Source: Nostoc sp. KVJ3 (GTDB lineage: Bacteria; Cyanobacteriota; Cyanobacteriia; Cyanobacteriales; Nostocaceae). Taken from it: 64,000 bases of DNA. Shown piece by piece: positions 49,866 through 58,862 of the stretch. The stretch is from assembly GCF_026127265.1 (NCBI RefSeq), contig NZ_WWFG01000002.1, positions 248,001-312,000 on the forward strand, read 5' to 3'. Numbering within the stretch: the first letter of the stretch is position 1; each line of letters begins with the position of its first letter. The notes beneath the pieces were generated by a model that was not told the DNA's origin, ran no database searches, and saw only the letters and a program-made list of their open reading frames with translations. Made by a program: the position numbers and the translations under genes.

Positions 49866-50686
49866 ATGCTCGGAGATTTAAAAATTGCCTTTATCGGCGG
49901 TGGTACGATGGGCGAAATGATAATTAGTAGATTGTTATCGACGAAAATTGTTCAAAAACCCGATCTAGTTATAGCCAGCGATCCAGTTTCTGAACGATGC
50001 CTTTATTTAGAAAATGAATATGGAATACGGACTACAACATCCAATATAGAAGCGATAAAAGGCGCATCGATTGTGATATTGGCAGTGAAGCCGCAGGTTT
50101 TAGCCTCTGTTATGGCTATGCTGAAGGATAAAATTTCACCTGATGTTTTAGTAATTAGTATTGTGGGTGGAGTGAGTATTGCATCTCTGTGCCAAGGGTT
50201 AAACCATCCTGCTGTTGTCCGTACAATGCCGAACATTGCCGTACAAGTTGGTCATGGCACAACGGTATGGAGCGCATCATCAAGTGTTACAGAGATACAG
50301 CGATCGCATACCCAAGTCATTTTACAAGCATTAGGCAAGGAATTTGCTACTCAAAATGAACATTACCTTGATATGGCAACGGCGTTGAGTAGCGCCGGGA
50401 CTGGATTTGTGTTTCTGTACATCGAAGCGATGATTGATGCTGGGGTTCAGATGGGTTTAACTCGCACACAAGCCCAAGAACTCACATTGCATACGATTGC
50501 TGGCAGTGTAGAACTTATGTTGCAGACTCATGAACATCCAGCAGTCTTACGAAACAAGGTAACTAGTCCTGGGGAGTGACTGCTGCGGGTCTTTACGAGT
50601 TAGAAAAAGGTGGTATGCGAACTATGATCTCTAATGCCGTGCTTACTGCTTTGAGCCGCACTCAACAATTAGGTAATATCAGTTGA
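49866..50686 (+). pseudogene. nosF: Pyrroline-5-carboxylate reductase (NosF-like), frameshifted
   Basis: The frame from ATG 49866 (preceded by AGGGAG) encodes 237 residues of a ProC-family reductase: IAFIGGGTMGEMI, VILAVKPQVL, RTMPNIAVQVGHG and ALSSAGTGFVFLYIEA. It breaks at VTSPGE-stop (50579). The +1-shifted frame continues at once from 50576 as VTAAGLYELEKGGMRTM and onward to TGA at 50684-50686, the usual family C-terminus. Family members read VTSPGGTTA at this point, so one base is missing in the G run at 50571-50574. The lost 36 residues include part of the substrate-binding loop and the dimerisation helix. In the pathway, NosF reduces the methyl-pyrroline carboxylate to 4-methylproline. 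Either the gene is dead and housekeeping ProC substitutes, or this is a homopolymer sequencing error. Confidence 0.88.
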
Positions 50687-50787
50687 AAAACTAATGGTAA
50701 GTGGAGTTCTTCGTTCGGTACTTAGATCTGATTAGAGGCAATAAAAAGTACCAAATTTGATAAAAGATTTTAGTTTAATTCCAGAAT

Positions 50788-52785
50788 ATGCCAACCCAAG
50801 TTGTTCAAGTTAAACCTTCAAAAAATGCTTTTTCAGAATTTATCCAATTCTGGGAAGATGTAAAAGCGATCGCCGGCCCTTATTGGTATCCCACAGAACC
50901 AGGTAAAAGAGCATTCTCAGACGTAATTCGTGCATGGGGAATGCTTATTATTCTAATATTGCTAATAATTTTACTTGTAAGTATAAATGCTTTTAATACT
51001 TTTATTTATCGTTATTTGATCGATTTCATCATTCAAGAAAAAGATTATTCTAAATTTATTAATACCATATCAATTTATGCTGTTGGTCTTCTTTGTATAA
51101 CGCTTTTAGTAGGATTTACTAAACTTCTTAGAAAACAAATTGCTCTTGACTGGTATCAATGGCTCAATAACCAAATTTTAAATAAATATTTAGACAATCG
51201 GGCTTATTATAAAATTAATTTTAATGCCGATATTGATAACCCAGATCAACGTTTATCTCGAGAAATTGAACCAATTACTAGTAATGCCCTCAGCTTTTCT
51301 GCTACTTTCTTAGAAAGAGTCCTAGAAATGACAACTTTTTTAATAGTTGTCTGGTCAATTTCGCAACAGATAGCTATCGCCCTATTGATGTATACAATTA
51401 TAGGTAACTTAATTGCTGGTTACTTAAATCAAGAATTGATTAAAATTAATCAAGAAGAACTCGAATTGAAAGGTGATTATAGCTATTCTCTGACTCATGT
51501 TCGTAATCACGCTGAGTCAATAGCTTTTTTTCAAGGAGAAGAACAGGAATTAAATATAATTCAACGCCGATTTAAAAACTTAATAAAAAATACTAAAAAC
51601 AAGATTAATTGGGAGAAAAATAAAGACATTTATAACAGAGGGTATCGAGCTATTATCGAAATTTCTGTACTCTTTGTACTTGCACCTTTATATATTAGAG
51701 GTGATATTGATTTCGGACAACTTGGACAAGCTACAGTAGCTTGCTACCAATTTGCTGGTGCTTTAGAAGAATTAATAGCTGAATTTGGCGTTTCTGGGCG
51801 ATTTTCTAGTTACGTTCAGCGTTTATCTGAGTTTTCAGATGCGTTAGAAGCAGTGACTAAACAACCAGAAAATGTCAATACCATTAAAACAATAGAAGAA
51901 AATCATCTCGCTTTTGAGAATGTCACTTTACAAACACCGAACTATGAACAGGTAATAGTTGAAAATTTGTCATTGTCCGTTCAGCCTGGAGAAGGTTTAT
52001 TGATTGTTGGGCCTAGTGGTCGAGGTAAGAGTTCTATGTTGAGAGCGATCGCTGGTTTGTGGAATGCGGGAACTGGCCGTCTGGTGCGCCCCCCTTTGAA
52101 AGAAGTCTTATTCTTACCCCAACGTCCTTATATCATTTTAGGAACTCTGCGCGAACAGTTACTTTATCCTAAAACTAATCGTCAAATGACCGACGCAGAA
52201 CTCAAAGAAATTTTGCAACAAGTTAATCTGCAAAACTTGCTAAGTCGAGTTGATGGCTTCGATACAGAAGTTCCTTGGGAGAATATATTGTCCTTGGGAG
52301 AACAACAACGCCTAGCTTTCGCACGCCTGTTAGTAACTCATCCAAGGTTCACCATATTAGATGAAGCAACAAGTGCTTTGGATTTAAAAAATGAAGGAAG
52401 TTTATATCAACAGTTACAAGAGACAAAAACAACATTTATTAGTGTTGGGCATCGAGAAAGTCTATTTGATTACCATCAATGGGTTTTGGAACTTGCACAA
52501 GATTCCAGTTGGCAGCTTGTAACTGTACAGGATTATCGGACTCAAAAAGCAAGTATTACTAAACCTACCGCCAATGCTCAAATCAAAATAGATGATGTGT
52601 CTCAAGATAAGTCAGAAATCAGCACAAGTGAAAAGCTAACTCATAAGGAAATGAATGAATTAACCTACTATTCTATTACAACTATTAGAAGTAAGGCAAG
52701 CAAAGGGGAATCTATCACTACTAGAGACGGAATTACCTATCGCTATGATAAAGATCCTAATGTGTTGAAATGGATGAGGGTTTAG
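50788..52785 (+). CDS. ABC transporter, fused permease-ATPase of SbmA/BacA-like type
   Basis: This 665-residue half transporter has an N-terminal membrane domain (about 45-330, first hydrophobic stretch LIILILLIILLVSINAF) of the ABC_membrane_2 (SbmA/BacA, ABCD-like) family, containing NPDQRLSREIE. The ATPase domain has Walker A GPSGRGKSSM near 412, Q-loop LPQRPYI, signature LSLGEQQRLAFARLL, Walker B FTILDEATSALD and H-loop VGHRES. A charged tail of about 80 residues follows. In nos-type clusters a transporter of this kind (NosG) is thought to export the peptide. Its place after the methylproline genes and before the second oxygenase supports that role. The membrane domain predicts dimerisation, as for other half transporters. 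Confidence 0.9.
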   Translation: MPTQVVQVKPSKNAFSEFIQFWEDVKAIAGPYWYPTEPGKRAFSDVIRAWGMLIILILLIILLVSINAFNTFIYRYLIDFIIQEKDYSKFINTISIYAVGLLCITLLVGFTKLLRKQIALDWYQWLNNQILNKYLDNRAYYKINFNADIDNPDQRLSREIEPITSNALSFSATFLERVLEMTTFLIVVWSISQQIAIALLMYTIIGNLIAGYLNQELIKINQEELELKGDYSYSLTHVRNHAESIAFFQGEEQELNIIQRRFKNLIKNTKNKINWEKNKDIYNRGYRAIIEISVLFVLAPLYIRGDIDFGQLGQATVACYQFAGALEELIAEFGVSGRFSSYVQRLSEFSDALEAVTKQPENVNTIKTIEENHLAFENVTLQTPNYEQVIVENLSLSVQPGEGLLIVGPSGRGKSSMLRAIAGLWNAGTGRLVRPPLKEVLFLPQRPYIILGTLREQLLYPKTNRQMTDAELKEILQQVNLQNLLSRVDGFDTEVPWENILSLGEQQRLAFARLLVTHPRFTILDEATSALDLKNEGSLYQQLQETKTTFISVGHRESLFDYHQWVLELAQDSSWQLVTVQDYRTQKASITKPTANAQIKIDDVSQDKSEISTSEKLTHKEMNELTYYSITTIRSKASKGESITTRDGITYRYDKDPNVLKWMRV

Positions 52786-52989
52786 CCGCTACCATCCGTG
52801 AGGGCTAAAATAAAGCAAATTTTTTCAAATAGTTAAAATACTCAAATTTTTTAATGAAATTATTATTGTGTGGGGAGAAGCAACGCTACCCTCCTCTTTT
52901 GATTATCATGCTCACCAAAGTTTTTGAAAGCTTAAATCTTATTTCTACAACAACTTAATTTACAAAAAGTTCTGAGTGGTAAATTTACT

Positions 52990-53769
52990 ATGCTAAAAAC
53001 AAATGAGTGGCAAACTTTAAATGACTGTGAAATGAACCATGATAATTTTCAAGCATTACTGAAAAATAACATTCCATCAATTCGGATTTCTAAATTTGCT
53101 TCATTTGAAGAATGTAATAAATTATCTCTAGCAATTGAAAAAGTTGGGTTTGATTTTTATAAAAATGTGGAGCCACCAATCGGAAGAATTGGAATTACAC
53201 AATTTGAATATAGAAATAGGGATAAATTGGGATATTTTGATGAAGTTAAAAAAGCTCAAACAACTTATAACCAGGTAATATCATTATCTTTTGACCCACT
53301 ACAACGTTTGGCAACAATGCTGCGCCAGAATGTATCAAATAAAGTACAAATTGCTTATGAAAATGAAGTTTGTGGTAATTATTTTGCCGGATTGATACGT
53401 CATATTAATATTGCCTTGCTACACATAGACTTTGCTCAATTAGATGCTCCAGATTGGGAAATAGGAAATATTACCTCACAGCTAGTATGGAATCTCTATG
53501 TAAAAGCGCCTACCCAAGGAGGTGTCTGCAAAGTCTACAACCGACAGTGGCAGTCCGAAGATGAAAAATATAAAACTCCTGGTTCGTATGGCTACGATTA
53601 TTCTTTAGTAGCTACCTCAGAAGTAAAACATAATATTCCACTTGCAGGAGATTTAGTCATCTTCAACAGTCGTAATTTTCATGAAGTCTTACCAGGCATT
53701 GGAGAACGTATAACAATTAGCTCTTTTATTGGAAAAATGCCGGGAGGTGATTTAGTTTTTTGGTCATAA
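52990..53769 (+). CDS. 2OG-Fe(II) oxygenase, paralogue (copy 2)
   Basis: This 259-residue paralogue of the gene at 47549-48340 has H145 and D147 in LHIDFAQ, H231 in NFHEVLP and R240 in GERITI. It shares with copy 1 the blocks WEI..IT.QL.W.LY.K, EDE.YK, SYGY and the FWS ending. All metal- and 2-oxoglutarate-binding residues are kept, so both copies should be active. The N-terminal half is more diverged, consistent with different substrates. It is the last gene of the cluster, about 200 bp after the exporter. One copy may hydroxylate leucine for methylproline and the other tailor a different residue or the same one at another position; which is which cannot be told from sequence. Confidence 0.85.
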   Translation: MLKTNEWQTLNDCEMNHDNFQALLKNNIPSIRISKFASFEECNKLSLAIEKVGFDFYKNVEPPIGRIGITQFEYRNRDKLGYFDEVKKAQTTYNQVISLSFDPLQRLATMLRQNVSNKVQIAYENEVCGNYFAGLIRHINIALLHIDFAQLDAPDWEIGNITSQLVWNLYVKAPTQGGVCKVYNRQWQSEDEKYKTPGSYGYDYSLVATSEVKHNIPLAGDLVIFNSRNFHEVLPGIGERITISSFIGKMPGGDLVFWS

Positions 53770-53831
53770 GCTAAACCACATCTAGTTTGCATATTCAAAA
53801 TTAATATAACTCTTGTGGGGTGGGCAACATG

Positions 53832-54027
53832 AGCGCCCTAATTATGCAAGCTTATTTGTGGAACAGCTTGAAAGCAATTAGAGACTGGACAAGTAGAAGT
53901 GTACTATGGAGCGATAGAAGAAGGATATGTTTTTACCTTCTATCCTACTTCTGTAGTTAATATTGTCAAAGTTAAAAATACTTTAATAGGAGACAAAATT
54001 GAGATTACAGATTATGATAACTGGTAA
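53832..54027 (+). pseudogene. Possible decayed small gene
   Basis: One frame reads ERPNYASLFVEQLESN then stops. A second frame overlapping that point continues QLETGQVEVYYGAIEEGYV and ends IEITDYDNW-stop at 54025-54027. Together they look like one short protein interrupted by a small insertion or duplication around LEQLE. No family was recognised and no start codon is clear, so this is a low-confidence relic. The rest of the 53770-54305 gap shows nothing else. Confidence 0.35.
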
Positions 54028-54305
54028 TATCTTAAAACGGTAAAGACAATTACCATATCATAATTCTGAGTTTTCTTAGAGGAAGGGTTTATAGATTCTT
54101 GAATAATTCTGGCTCGAATCAGTTATAAAACTTGATAATAAATAATAACTATTTGGTGGCTTATTAAGTTTTTTATAAAACAGTTATCGCTATATTTCTT
54201 CTGTAATTCTATTACCTTGATGACTATACTTTCATAAATAATCTCATGACTCGACAATTACAAATTAAAAAATGCGATTGTTAATTTTTGAGAAAAAGCC
54301 TAAAT

Positions 54306-55031
54306 CTACTCGAATTTATAACTGATCTTGAGATTTCCTTTTTGACGTTTTACTTTAGTAACTACTACACTTTTTAATTCATTAAGTGATTTTAAATGAG
54401 TGCCTCCACATGGAGTTGGATGAAGATTGTTGATTGCCACTACTCTCAAAGGTTTTTCTGGAGGTAAATTATTGGGGGTATTAGACCAACGCACTGCTAA
54501 TTCTTCTGGGGTAATCAGTGAAGCTTCTACACTGCTACCTTTATTTAAGGCTTCACTAATTTTTATATTAATTTTATCAATGAATGTTTCTGTATTTTCA
54601 AACGAAGGGATTCCTTGAAACTCTACATAGCAACCATCTGGAAAATGATAACCTTTAACTGCAACTAAATTCTTATCAAGAGATTCAACTATAGTATACA
54701 TAAGATGTCCAGCCGTATGAGCCTTAGCATTTTGCATACGACGGGCTTCATCAACATATAAACTTACCTCTTCGCCTTTTTCTAAGGATACAGATGATAA
54801 ATCTCCATAATGACGAACATATCCATCTACAAAACTTACAAAAGTGATTGGAAGCTGAACTCCTTTTGCTTCAATAGTGCCTATATCTGAAGGTTGACCA
54901 CCACCCTGCGGATAAAACACAGTGCTATCAAGTACACAATAATAACCCCTCTCATCATTGGCAACATACTCAATGTGAGCCTTATCAGTGAACTTATAGG
55001 TATCTTCAAAATAAACAAGTACTGTGGGCAT
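54306..55031 (-). CDS. AlaX-type alanyl-tRNA editing protein
   Basis: This 241-residue free-standing homologue of the alanyl-tRNA synthetase editing domain has DSTVFYPQGGGQPSD near the N-terminus, the zinc-binding HxxxH in AKAHTAGHLM, and the second zinc motif CGGTH in LHPTPCGGTHLKSL. The family hydrolyses Ser or Gly mischarged on tRNA(Ala), acting in the cytosol. I chose ATG at 55031 (MPTVLVYF); an upstream in-frame TTG at 55046 would add MRDLL, which lacks support. It is transcribed against the cluster and is probably not part of it. Cyanobacteria often carry such proteins separately from AlaRS. Confidence 0.88.
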   Translation of the reverse strand: MPTVLVYFEDTYKFTDKAHIEYVANDERGYYCVLDSTVFYPQGGGQPSDIGTIEAKGVQLPITFVSFVDGYVRHYGDLSSVSLEKGEEVSLYVDEARRMQNAKAHTAGHLMYTIVESLDKNLVAVKGYHFPDGCYVEFQGIPSFENTETFIDKINIKISEALNKGSSVEASLITPEELAVRWSNTPNNLPPEKPLRVVAINNLHPTPCGGTHLKSLNELKSVVVTKVKRQKGNLKISYKFE

Positions 55032-55354
55032 TAGTAAATCTCTCAACTTGACTTTGATAACGATTATAAAAAAAAAGACAATAAATTACTAGCAATAAAC
55101 TACTTATACCAAATTATTGTGAAGCTGCATAAAACTGTGGAAGGCTGGAATGCCTACCAATCAATGCACTACTCCTGGTGGCAAACCTCACTCTAAGAGT
55201 TTAGTCTAGCGCCAATGCAGTCATAGAAAAACTCAACTCTATTATTAGGGGATAAGCCAACTATTTCCGTATAAGTGTATCCTCTGAAACATTTACCAAA
55301 TTAGATAAATGGATGTTTCATAGAGAATACAGATATGCCCAGCGATCGCAGTAT
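55032..55354. other. Intergenic region, nothing identified
   Basis: These 323 bp between the AlaX gene and the pseudogene have no conserved ORF in any frame that I recognise. The AlaX promoter should lie here. The part next to 55354 may be further decayed sequence of the neighbouring pseudogene. Confidence 0.4.
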
Positions 55355-55799
55355 TTAAAGTGGCTCATCAATTCCAAGCGCGTAACTTTCGGAATCACTG
55401 CTCATTTCACCGCGTAGTTCTATAGTAGATAATTGCTCAAAAGCCGACTCCAATATTGCCACCAAATCTACAGGATAGCGCTAGGAATTAGATTCTTCCA
55501 TCCGGGAAGCATTAGCTCCCACCAGAAACGAGGCTAGCCAAAATCGATTCAGATCCTTGCCAATGGACAGCATCAAGTGCTTCTAGTGCTTTGTTAATAA
55601 AATCAACCCTATGCCCAACATCAAGATAGCGATGATCTGTAGCAGCACAGAACAGGATGTCTGCAATTTGCTAGGAATTAGCTCCAGAAGCGCTCGCAGA
55701 TACGAGACATCTTTGTGCTGCTTCAGTATCTCGTACCTGAATAAATTGGCGAAACCAGCTTTTGAGAGTTACAAAATGTGGAACTAGCGATCGCGGTGG
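55355..55799 (-). pseudogene. Degraded protein-coding gene, two in-frame stops and a frameshift
   Basis: Minus-strand reading gives coding-like sequence in pieces: LVPHFVTLKSWFRQFIQVR to ASASGANS-stop, then in frame QIADILFCAATDHRYLDVGH and NKALEALDAVHWQGSESILASLVSG, then a stop. After a one-base frame change it continues ANASRMEESNS-stop-RYPVDLVAILESAFEQLSTIEL to GIDEP-TAA at 55355. The LDVGHRVDFINKALEALD segment looks conserved, but I cannot name the family. Both internal stops arise at the same nonamer AATTCCTAG. The gene is therefore broken several times and cannot make a full protein. It is absent from simple ORF views because of the stops. Confidence 0.75.
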
Positions 55800-56211
55800 T
55801 AAGTACTAATAAAATATGACCACGCCGGATGGGAATAATGGCTATGAAATAATATATTCTGAATATGTTAATTGCTTCGATATACCAAAAGTCATTTGTT
55901 AAACATGACTAAAGTCACGTAATAACCAAAAGCTATAGGACTCATATCTGATTTTTGAACAAGATTTCAGATAAACCGCGATAAAACGGACTTTTCAGTA
56001 AGTGGCCGCCGTGAAGATGTGGACAATCCGAGTTGTGCGACACACTGTCCCAAAATCCACACAAGAGACTCCGATAGCGGTATTATTAGGTTGAGAATAC
56101 CCAAGATGTGCAGTGCATTGCGCTTGGATAAATCCGAAGCAATGCTTCAATCATCGCTTCATTTCCTTTAATCAAAATTTTTCTGAAATTACCCCGAACA
56201 AAATTTTTCAG
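55800..56211. other. Intergenic region before the cupin gene
   Basis: About 410 bp with no recognised gene or repeat. A plus-strand frame runs in from 56113, but its residues before the signal peptide (MHCAWINPKQCFN and on) are not protein-like for this family, so it is treated as untranslated. It must contain the cupin promoter, which I could not pinpoint. Confidence 0.4.
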
Positions 56212-56694
56212 ATGAGAAAACTATCTGTGATTCTCCCCTTAGCTTTTCTAGCTTTTAGTAGTGTAGCTGTTAACAGCCAGTCAAGCTCCTCACTCAATAC
56301 TTATACTCAATCTGTTACCCGTGAAGTCCTAGCAAGTGGTTATCCTACTCAAGATCATTTGCAGATTCTTGAGCTTGTACGGTATACCATCGCACCAAGG
56401 ACAAAACTACCTACTCATACTCATCCAGGGATACAGATTGAACGAGTAGAGGTGGGAACTTTAACTTATACTGTTATAGAAGGAGAAGCTAAAGTAACAA
56501 AAGCTAACGGCACAAAATTGATTATTAAAAAAGGAGAAACTATACAGCTGACAGTAGGAGATTCTTTAGTTGAACCTGCTGGAATGATTCATTATGGGGA
56601 AAACCAGACAAGCAAAGCAATTATTCTTTTGTCTGCTTCTCTATTTAATGCTAATCAACCAAAAGCTATTTTAATCAATCCGAAAAATAGATGA
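56212..56694 (+). CDS. Secreted cupin-domain protein
   Basis: This 160-residue protein has a signal peptide (MRKLSVILPLAFLAFSSVAV) and a single small cupin domain. The cupin blocks are visible: PRTKLPTHTHPGIQIERVEVG with the two metal-type histidines and a glutamate, then KGETIQLTVGDSLVEPAGMIH, with a final His. I chose ATG at 56212, where the signal peptide begins, over an upstream in-frame ATG at 56113. The family includes metal-binding, often non-enzymatic, proteins as well as enzymes; no substrate can be assigned. It probably acts in the periplasm. It stands alone between a pseudogene and a minus-strand coiled-coil gene. Confidence 0.78.
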   Translation: MRKLSVILPLAFLAFSSVAVNSQSSSSLNTYTQSVTREVLASGYPTQDHLQILELVRYTIAPRTKLPTHTHPGIQIERVEVGTLTYTVIEGEAKVTKANGTKLIIKKGETIQLTVGDSLVEPAGMIHYGENQTSKAIILLSASLFNANQPKAILINPKNR

Positions 56695-56909
56695 ATTTGA
56701 TGAAAAATTGGGTGTCATCTCCAATTCGTTTTTTCGCCCCCCTGAAAGTTAACCCCTTAATAGCCACTGACCCAGGTATTGCAATATTACCGCTAGTCAC
56801 AGATGAGAATAAAAATAGTATTAAATTACTGAAGTGTTCACTAGAAAAAACACCATTTTCATTTTAATTAAAAAAAGGTCAAGGGGTTGTCGGTGTAGAA
56901 TGTGGGTTA

Positions 56910-57236
56910 TCAATTCTGTCCCCTCCCAATTATTTTGATCAGCCTTAAGTCGATCGCTTCTAAGCTGTTGAAAGCTGCGCTAGTAGTGCGTTGATGCTCT
57001 ATAAAATCACGTCTATATTCTGACAAAGTACGTTGATGTTCTGCAAAATTACGCTGAAATTCGTTGAAATTAGCTTGCATGAGTTGCTGATTTTCTTGTA
57101 GTTGTAAAACCACATCATCAAACACAGCACTGCGAGCTAAAACACGATTTATGTCACTGGTTAATTCTTGTACAGTAGCGTTTGTTTCTCTTACTACTTT
57201 CTGTGTAGATCGGATTTGTTGCTGCGTTTGTCGCAT
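56910..57236 (-). CDS. Coiled-coil protein, possibly N-terminally truncated
   Basis: This 108-residue protein is rich in Gln, Glu and Arg, with repeated patterns NFNEFQRNFAEHQRTLSEYR and RDFIEHQRTTS, indicating a long coiled coil. The family is not recognised; small Gln-rich coiled-coil proteins like this are common in Nostoc. In the same frame, protein-like residues continue upstream of the ATG to about 57345 (LLQHLSQLALLAELTRSQLQ), but no ATG, GTG or TTG occurs before a stop. The true start may therefore be lost. The MITE-like element ends about 60 bp further on. I infer either a short intact gene from 57236 or a fragment of a longer one. Confidence 0.5.
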   Translation of the reverse strand: MRQTQQQIRSTQKVVRETNATVQELTSDINRVLARSAVFDDVVLQLQENQQLMQANFNEFQRNFAEHQRTLSEYRRDFIEHQRTTSAAFNSLEAIDLRLIKIIGRGQN

Positions 57237-57406
57237 CTGTTCTTGTGTTTGTAATTGACTACGGGTAAGTTCTGCTAGTAGCGCTAATTGGCTGAGGTGC
57301 TGTAATAATATTACACCAGAGGTAATTGTTTCTCTTACCGCTTACGATTTTATTCTTGAAGCTTTATTTAGCGCAGCTTCATAAAGAATTGGCATAAGAA
57401 ATTAAT

Positions 57407-57594
57407 AGGACTTACGCATTGACAGAAAAGACCAAGTATAGATGATTTGAAAAACCACATTCGTCGTAGAGGCAATTCATGAATTGCCCCTACGACGCGG
57501 GTTTCTTTGCCATCAACGAATGATTAATAAAAACCTGAAACGGCGTATTTACGTTGATGCAAAACATGATTGTTTTGTACAGTGCGTAAGTCCT
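57407..57594. mobile_element. MITE-like element, 188 bp, with nested palindrome
   Basis: Perfect 12-bp terminal inverted repeats: AGGACTTACGCA at 57407-57418 and TGCGTAAGTCCT at 57583-57594. The flanks are TTAAT-rich on both sides, consistent with an AT target duplication. The element has no ORF. Its ends match those of the 92-bp element at 261-352 in 11 of 12 positions on one side and all on the other, while the interiors differ. Inside sits a 36-bp palindrome (57462-57497). Confidence 0.72.
57462..57497. repeat. 36-bp palindrome inside the MITE-like element
   Basis: CGTCGTAGAGGCAATTCA meets its near-perfect inverse TGAATTGCCCCTACGACG with no loop; one position mismatches (AGAGG against CCCCT). 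GTAGAGGCAATTCATGAATTGCC palindromes occur widely in Nostoc genomes, so this may be one repeat family inserted into another. Confidence 0.75.
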
Positions 57595-57671
57595 AATTAA
57601 ATTTCTAAACTAATCAGATTAACTGATGATTAACTATCAAGAACAATTACTTATTCTCCATAATTACAAAC

Positions 57672-58862
57672 CTATACATTAGCTTTACTCTTCTCGATGG
57701 GGACACTCGATGTAGGTAAATACTTTCGGACTATACTCATTACCTTATCAGCCATTACGGGTTTAGTGATAAAGTCTGTAGAACCGACTACCTTGGCACG
57801 AACTCTATCTAAAAGACCATCGCTGCCTGTTAGTATAATTACTGGTGTATTGGCAAAGGCAGATATTCGCCGCAATTGAGTACAGATTTCGTAACCACTA
57901 GCGACTGGCATAATTAAATCCAAGAAAATTAAGTCTGGTTTATCTTGAATAAGGGTTGGGAGTGCTTGTACAGCATCTTGAATCTTGATAAACCTCAGTC
58001 CATTAGAAGTAATAATTTCTTCTAGCATTTTACAGACTTGAGGGCTATCATCCACACAGGCTACTAGGGGAGCAATCGGTTTCTTTGATTGTGGGGTAAC
58101 AGGCTTATTACTAACCTCAGTTAATAGTAAGGGCGTGTCAGATACTTCCACCAATTCGATGATTCCTTTAAGGACATAGGGAAGCAATGACCGAGTGAGT
58201 GGTAGTACACTCTGCTTCATTTTCACGGCTAAATCTCGTAGAGTCAATTTACCGTTGATTAAACTCACAAAGTTTTTGTAGACAGAGGGGCTTACCATCT
58301 GCTGGAGTTGTTCTGGTCGCCGTAGAACTGGTGCTAAGTCAGGAGAAAAATTTGCTAAACCAGCTTCTGACCAAATTTTCCACGAGTCTTGCATGTGCTT
58401 TACAGACATTTCTGCACTCGTGAAGCTAATTGGTGTTTCTAAAATAACTTCTTGGCTACGATTGCAACTTATAGAAGCAAAATTTCCTTGTAAAGCTAGA
58501 TCAAATAATAGTTCTGTTATGGTGTTTTCAGCAATAGACTGAATCTGTTCTCTCTGAATTTTCTGTTTTTTATGAAAGATTTCTAGAAGACGGTAATCCC
58601 AGTAATCCATTGATAGGTCTTGCGGACGCAGCAGCAACTTATCAACATCAATCTGAGGACAATTTTGAGCCATGTGTCTACGCCAACGGCGGAAGGGATG
58701 AGTGCCACCTGTTGCCCAAACTATTCGTCCTAGCCGATAGTAAAAAGTCCATTGACTGCCTTTTGAACTTTTAATATTTAATTTGCCATTATATTGTAAT
58801 TGAGTACAAGTTTTAAACTCATTCACTAGGTTATTTGAAAGAAGAAGTTCCGGGTGGGTCAT
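57672..58862 (-). CDS. PATAN-domain response regulator (PatA/PixG-like)
   Basis: This 396-residue protein has an N-terminal PATAN/DUF4388-type domain (about 5-250, opening with LVNEFKTCTQLQYNGKLNI and WTFYYRLGRIVWATGG) and a C-terminal receiver (about 265-385). The phospho-acceptor is Asp in LIFLDLIMPVASG near 315, with Thr/Ser in PVIILTGSDG and Lys in DFITKPV. Proteins of this layout (PatA, PixG, TaxP-type) act in cyanobacterial phototaxis, motility and heterocyst patterning. Which process this one serves cannot be read from sequence, since no chemotaxis-like partner genes flank it. SD-like AAGGAAC lies before the ATG. Confidence 0.88.
   Translation of the reverse strand: MTHPELLLSNNLVNEFKTCTQLQYNGKLNIKSSKGSQWTFYYRLGRIVWATGGTHPFRRWRRHMAQNCPQIDVDKLLLRPQDLSMDYWDYRLLEIFHKKQKIQREQIQSIAENTITELLFDLALQGNFASISCNRSQEVILETPISFTSAEMSVKHMQDSWKIWSEAGLANFSPDLAPVLRRPEQLQQMVSPSVYKNFVSLINGKLTLRDLAVKMKQSVLPLTRSLLPYVLKGIIELVEVSDTPLLLTEVSNKPVTPQSKKPIAPLVACVDDSPQVCKMLEEIITSNGLRFIKIQDAVQALPTLIQDKPDLIFLDLIMPVASGYEICTQLRRISAFANTPVIILTGSDGLLDRVRAKVVGSTDFITKPVMADKVMSIVRKYLPTSSVPIEKSKANV

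Noticed and set aside
54306..55031. AlaX as a self-resistance gene of the cluster
   Set aside because: It is on the opposite strand, its known substrates are mischarged Ala-tRNAs, and the product is not a tRNA-synthetase mimic by prediction.
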